NCBI GenBank assembly: GCA_024684035.1
Contig: JAIKXQ010000001.1
Coordinates: 1 to 53,498, forward strand
Length of the DNA: 53,498 nt
From: Eubacterium sp.
Lineage (GTDB): Bacteria; Bacillota; Clostridia; Lachnospirales; Lachnospiraceae
Reading direction: 5' to 3'
Part shown: positions 51,849 to 53,498 of the stretch, one piece after another
Layout: each line of letters begins with the position of its first letter
Numbering within the stretch: position 1 is the stretch's first letter
Notes under the pieces: model-generated
Databases searched by the model: none
What the model was told of the DNA's origin: nothing
The model's input: only the letters and a program-made list of their open reading frames with translations
Translations under genes and position numbers: made by a program

Positions 51849-52334
51849 CTATTCACGTACCTTTATCTTACTGTGAATCTGTTCAGCGACAAAAGGCGGA
51901 ACGAACTCACTGATATCTCCTCCGAATGCAGCTACTTCCTTCACAGTAGTTGAACTCAGATACGAATACTGCAGAGATGTGAATAAAAATGTCGTGTCGA
52001 CATCCGGAGCAAGCTTTTTATTTGTTTGCGCCATCTGGAGTTCATACTCAAAATCGGTAATCAGGCGCAGTCCCCTTACAATAACATTTGCTCCGCATTC
52101 CCGTGCAAAATCCACTGATAACCCTTCAAATGCGTGAACCTGCACATTCGGAATGTCTTCCGTAGCTTTCTTAAGTATATTAACACGTTCATCTACAGAA
52201 AACAACGGAGTTTTTGCAGAATTGTGCAAAACCCCAATGATGACTGTATCAAATAATTTGGACGCTCTTTTGACGATATCAATATGTCCGTACGTGACCG
52301 GATCAAAGGTTCCGGGATATACCGCAATACTCAT
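51849..52334 (-). CDS. coaD: Phosphopantetheine adenylyltransferase
   Basis: Penultimate step of coenzyme A synthesis, joining AMP to 4'-phosphopantetheine. The 161-residue protein has the nucleotidyltransferase motif YPGTFDPVTYGHIDI (6-20, with the GHxD-type His H17), VIVRGLRLITDFEYELQM and SSTTVKEVAAFGGD. GAGGT precedes the start. Its start lies three bases after the rsmD stop, the standard rsmD-coaD order. Confidence 0.96.
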   Translation of the reverse strand: MSIAVYPGTFDPVTYGHIDIVKRASKLFDTVIIGVLHNSAKTPLFSVDERVNILKKATEDIPNVQVHAFEGLSVDFARECGANVIVRGLRLITDFEYELQMAQTNKKLAPDVDTTFLFTSLQYSYLSSTTVKEVAAFGGDISEFVPPFVAEQIHSKIKVRE

Positions 52335-52336
52335 TT

Positions 52337-52900
52337 TTAATTCTGTACCTCTTTTTTTCTAAGGAATAGATGCTCGTTTGTTTTGTATGTCTTCCATTTA
52401 AAACACTCAAAGCCGGATTCCTCGATCCATCCGAAATCCGTATCTCTGGATGCCTCAATGACGATGACCGTGTCCTCCGTGATACAGGATGATGTGCGAA
52501 GCGCTTCCATCACCTCTTTCTCCAGATCATGAAGATACGGCGGATCCATGAAGACCACATCGAAGGGCTCGTGGTTTGCCAGGCTCTTCACAGCGGATAC
52601 CGCGTCCATCTGATAAACCTCTGCCTGATCCGCCAGACGGCAGAAGGCCAGATTCTCTTTGATAACCTCTACCGCCTTGCGGCTCTGGTCTACAAAACAA
52701 CAGCTCTGCGCACCACGGCTCAGAGCTTCAATTCCGATTGCACCGCTTCCCGCAAAAAGATCAAGGAAACAAGCCTGCGGAATGTCATTCTGCATAACAT
52801 TGAAGAGTGTCTCCTTGATCCTGTCAGTCGTCGGTCTTGTATCTCGTCCCGGCAGAGTCTTCAAAGGAAGACTTCTGCACTTACCGGCAATTACTCTCAT
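52337..52900 (-). CDS. rsmD: 16S rRNA (guanine-966-N2)-methyltransferase
   Basis: SAM-dependent methyltransferase for G966 of 16S rRNA. The 187-residue protein has the opening MRVIAGKCRSLPLKTLPG, the SAM-binding LDLFAGSGAIGIEAL (46-60) and the catalytic DPPY (119-122). GAGG lies upstream, within the mgsA 3' end. It starts one base before the mgsA stop and is coupled to coaD. Confidence 0.94.
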   Translation of the reverse strand: MRVIAGKCRSLPLKTLPGRDTRPTTDRIKETLFNVMQNDIPQACFLDLFAGSGAIGIEALSRGAQSCCFVDQSRKAVEVIKENLAFCRLADQAEVYQMDAVSAVKSLANHEPFDVVFMDPPYLHDLEKEVMEALRTSSCITEDTVIVIEASRDTDFGWIEESGFECFKWKTYKTNEHLFLRKKEVQN

Positions 52901-53308
52901 TTATTCCATATCCTCTTTATACTGAATTCTCCAATCAAGATCGCCTCTGTCAAGACCCATGATCAGCATCTCGGCGGTAGCAATATTTGTAGCAACCGGA
53001 ATGTTGTACTGATCACAACAGCGAACGATCTTCATCACGTCTGGTTCTCTCGGGCTTGGAATCGCCGGATTGTAGAAAAAGATGACCATATCCATGTCAT
53101 TGCGCTCAATCATCTCTGTAAACTGCTTGTCACCGCCAAGACCACCGGCAAGGAACTTGTGAATGTGAAGGCTGGTCACCTCTTCAATTCGTCTGCCTGT
53201 CGTTCCTGTAGCATAAATCTCATGTCTCGCTAATATTCCTTTATACGCGATGCAGAAGTCCTCGATCAGACTTTTCTTGCTGTTGTGCGCAATAATTCCA
53301 ATGTTCAT
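52901..53308 (-). CDS. Methylglyoxal synthase-like protein with altered active site
   Basis: MgsA turns dihydroxyacetone phosphate into methylglyoxal. The 135-residue protein keeps the fold-specific segments YATGTTGRRIEEV, the base Asp in LGGDKQ (D60, E. coli D71), the D90 of REPD (E. coli D101) and IPVATNIATAE. Against E. coli numbering D20 is Asn9, D91 is Asn80 (FFYNPA) and H98 is Arg87, so the phosphate and catalytic pocket is changed. It may be a reduced-activity or regulatory paralogue. It is first in the mgsA-rsmD-coaD operon, with a good promoter upstream. Confidence 0.85.
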   Translation of the reverse strand: MNIGIIAHNSKKSLIEDFCIAYKGILARHEIYATGTTGRRIEEVTSLHIHKFLAGGLGGDKQFTEMIERNDMDMVIFFYNPAIPSPREPDVMKIVRCCDQYNIPVATNIATAEMLIMGLDRGDLDWRIQYKEDME

Positions 53309-53409
53309 TTGGTTCCGGCTCCTTCCTCATGTCATGAAAGAATTATGATATTTAATTGCTTAAGAAATCTTCCTATAACAATCACTTTTCCATGTTTTAT
53401 ATTGGTACA

Positions 53410-53438
53410 ATTATAACAAATGCACAAAGATAAGGCAA
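53410..53438 (-). promoter_or_regulatory. Sigma-A promoter upstream of the mgsA-like gene
   Basis: Minus-strand TTGCCT (53438-53433), 17-base spacer, perfect TATAAT (53415-53410), about 95 bases before the gene. The rest of the stretch to the window end holds no gene I can see. Confidence 0.8.
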
Positions 53439-53498
53439 TACACATTTCTTTTTTGTATATTTTATTCATTATCTTTTAAATTCTTCAGACGATTAGGG

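Noticed and set aside
1-53498. tRNA and rRNA genes
   Set aside because: Looked for tRNA-like T-arm motifs in the intergenic gaps and for rRNA stretches; none was convincing.

Overview
The window reads as chromosomal DNA of a low-to-mid GC Clostridia bacterium, most likely a motile, gut-type Lachnospiraceae. The basis is the gene content and family types: RemA/DUF370, a Tyr T-box, the HisZ/short-HisG pair, RecU, RqcH, a stand-alone biotin-carrier Na+ decarboxylase cluster and Lachnospiraceae-style flagellin termini. This is an inference; no rRNA or tRNA gene was found. About 50 protein genes are present, most of them on the minus strand.

Layout. 94-4236: operon yicC-remA-gmk-rpoZ-rimO-pgsA behind one clear sigma-A promoter. 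4332-5378: an isolated Stealth-type sugar-phosphate transferase. 5626-8328: a large surface 5'-nucleotidase-like protein whose key metal ligands are replaced. 8425-13766: a YhcC/YtqA-type radical SAM protein, rqcH and a cation P-type ATPase, closed by a strong bidirectional terminator. 13814-19320: an operon for a membrane Na+-pumping biotin enzyme that has two different carboxyltransferases (acyl-CoA type and pyruvate/oxaloacetate type) sharing one biotin carrier. 19682-22497: metallophosphoesterase, scpA, scpB and a small FakA-C-like protein. 22644-26145: rpsU with a structured leader, then a secreted GH98 endo-beta-galactosidase (blood-group/mucin glycan type). 26163-30599: tyrS-alaS behind a tyrosine T-box. 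30733-35646: YgjP-like metallopeptidase, XRE regulator, ridA, a DUF2798-like gene remnant, X-Pro aminopeptidase and a Crp/Fnr regulator. 35855-37463: HU, RNase HI and a multi-zinc-ribbon protein. 37562-39404: a flagellin carrying an inserted zinc metalloprotease domain (flagellinolysin type) behind a sigma-D/sigma-28 promoter. 39538-41377: a PF06541-like membrane protein, an HD protein and a siroheme-type dehydrogenase. 41576-46891: his operon hisZ-hisG-hisD-hisB-hisI. 47022-53438: recU, lepB, rluD-like, a membrane protein, a small alarmone synthetase, a coiled-coil protein, coaD, rsmD and a divergent methylglyoxal synthase.

The points most worth a second look are: the protease-flagellin with its sigma-D promoter; a family of terminator-linked hairpin repeats (at least four copies with a shared core and co-varying arms); the GH98 enzyme; the catalytically altered 5'-nucleotidase; alaS placed under a tyrosine T-box; the rpsU leader that encloses its own ribosome-binding site; the two-transferase Na+ pump; and the HisA/HisF-like–HisI fusion. 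Together the GH98 enzyme, the surface nucleotidase-like protein and the protease-flagellin suggest a motile organism that interacts with host mucus. That reading is inference, not something the sequence proves.
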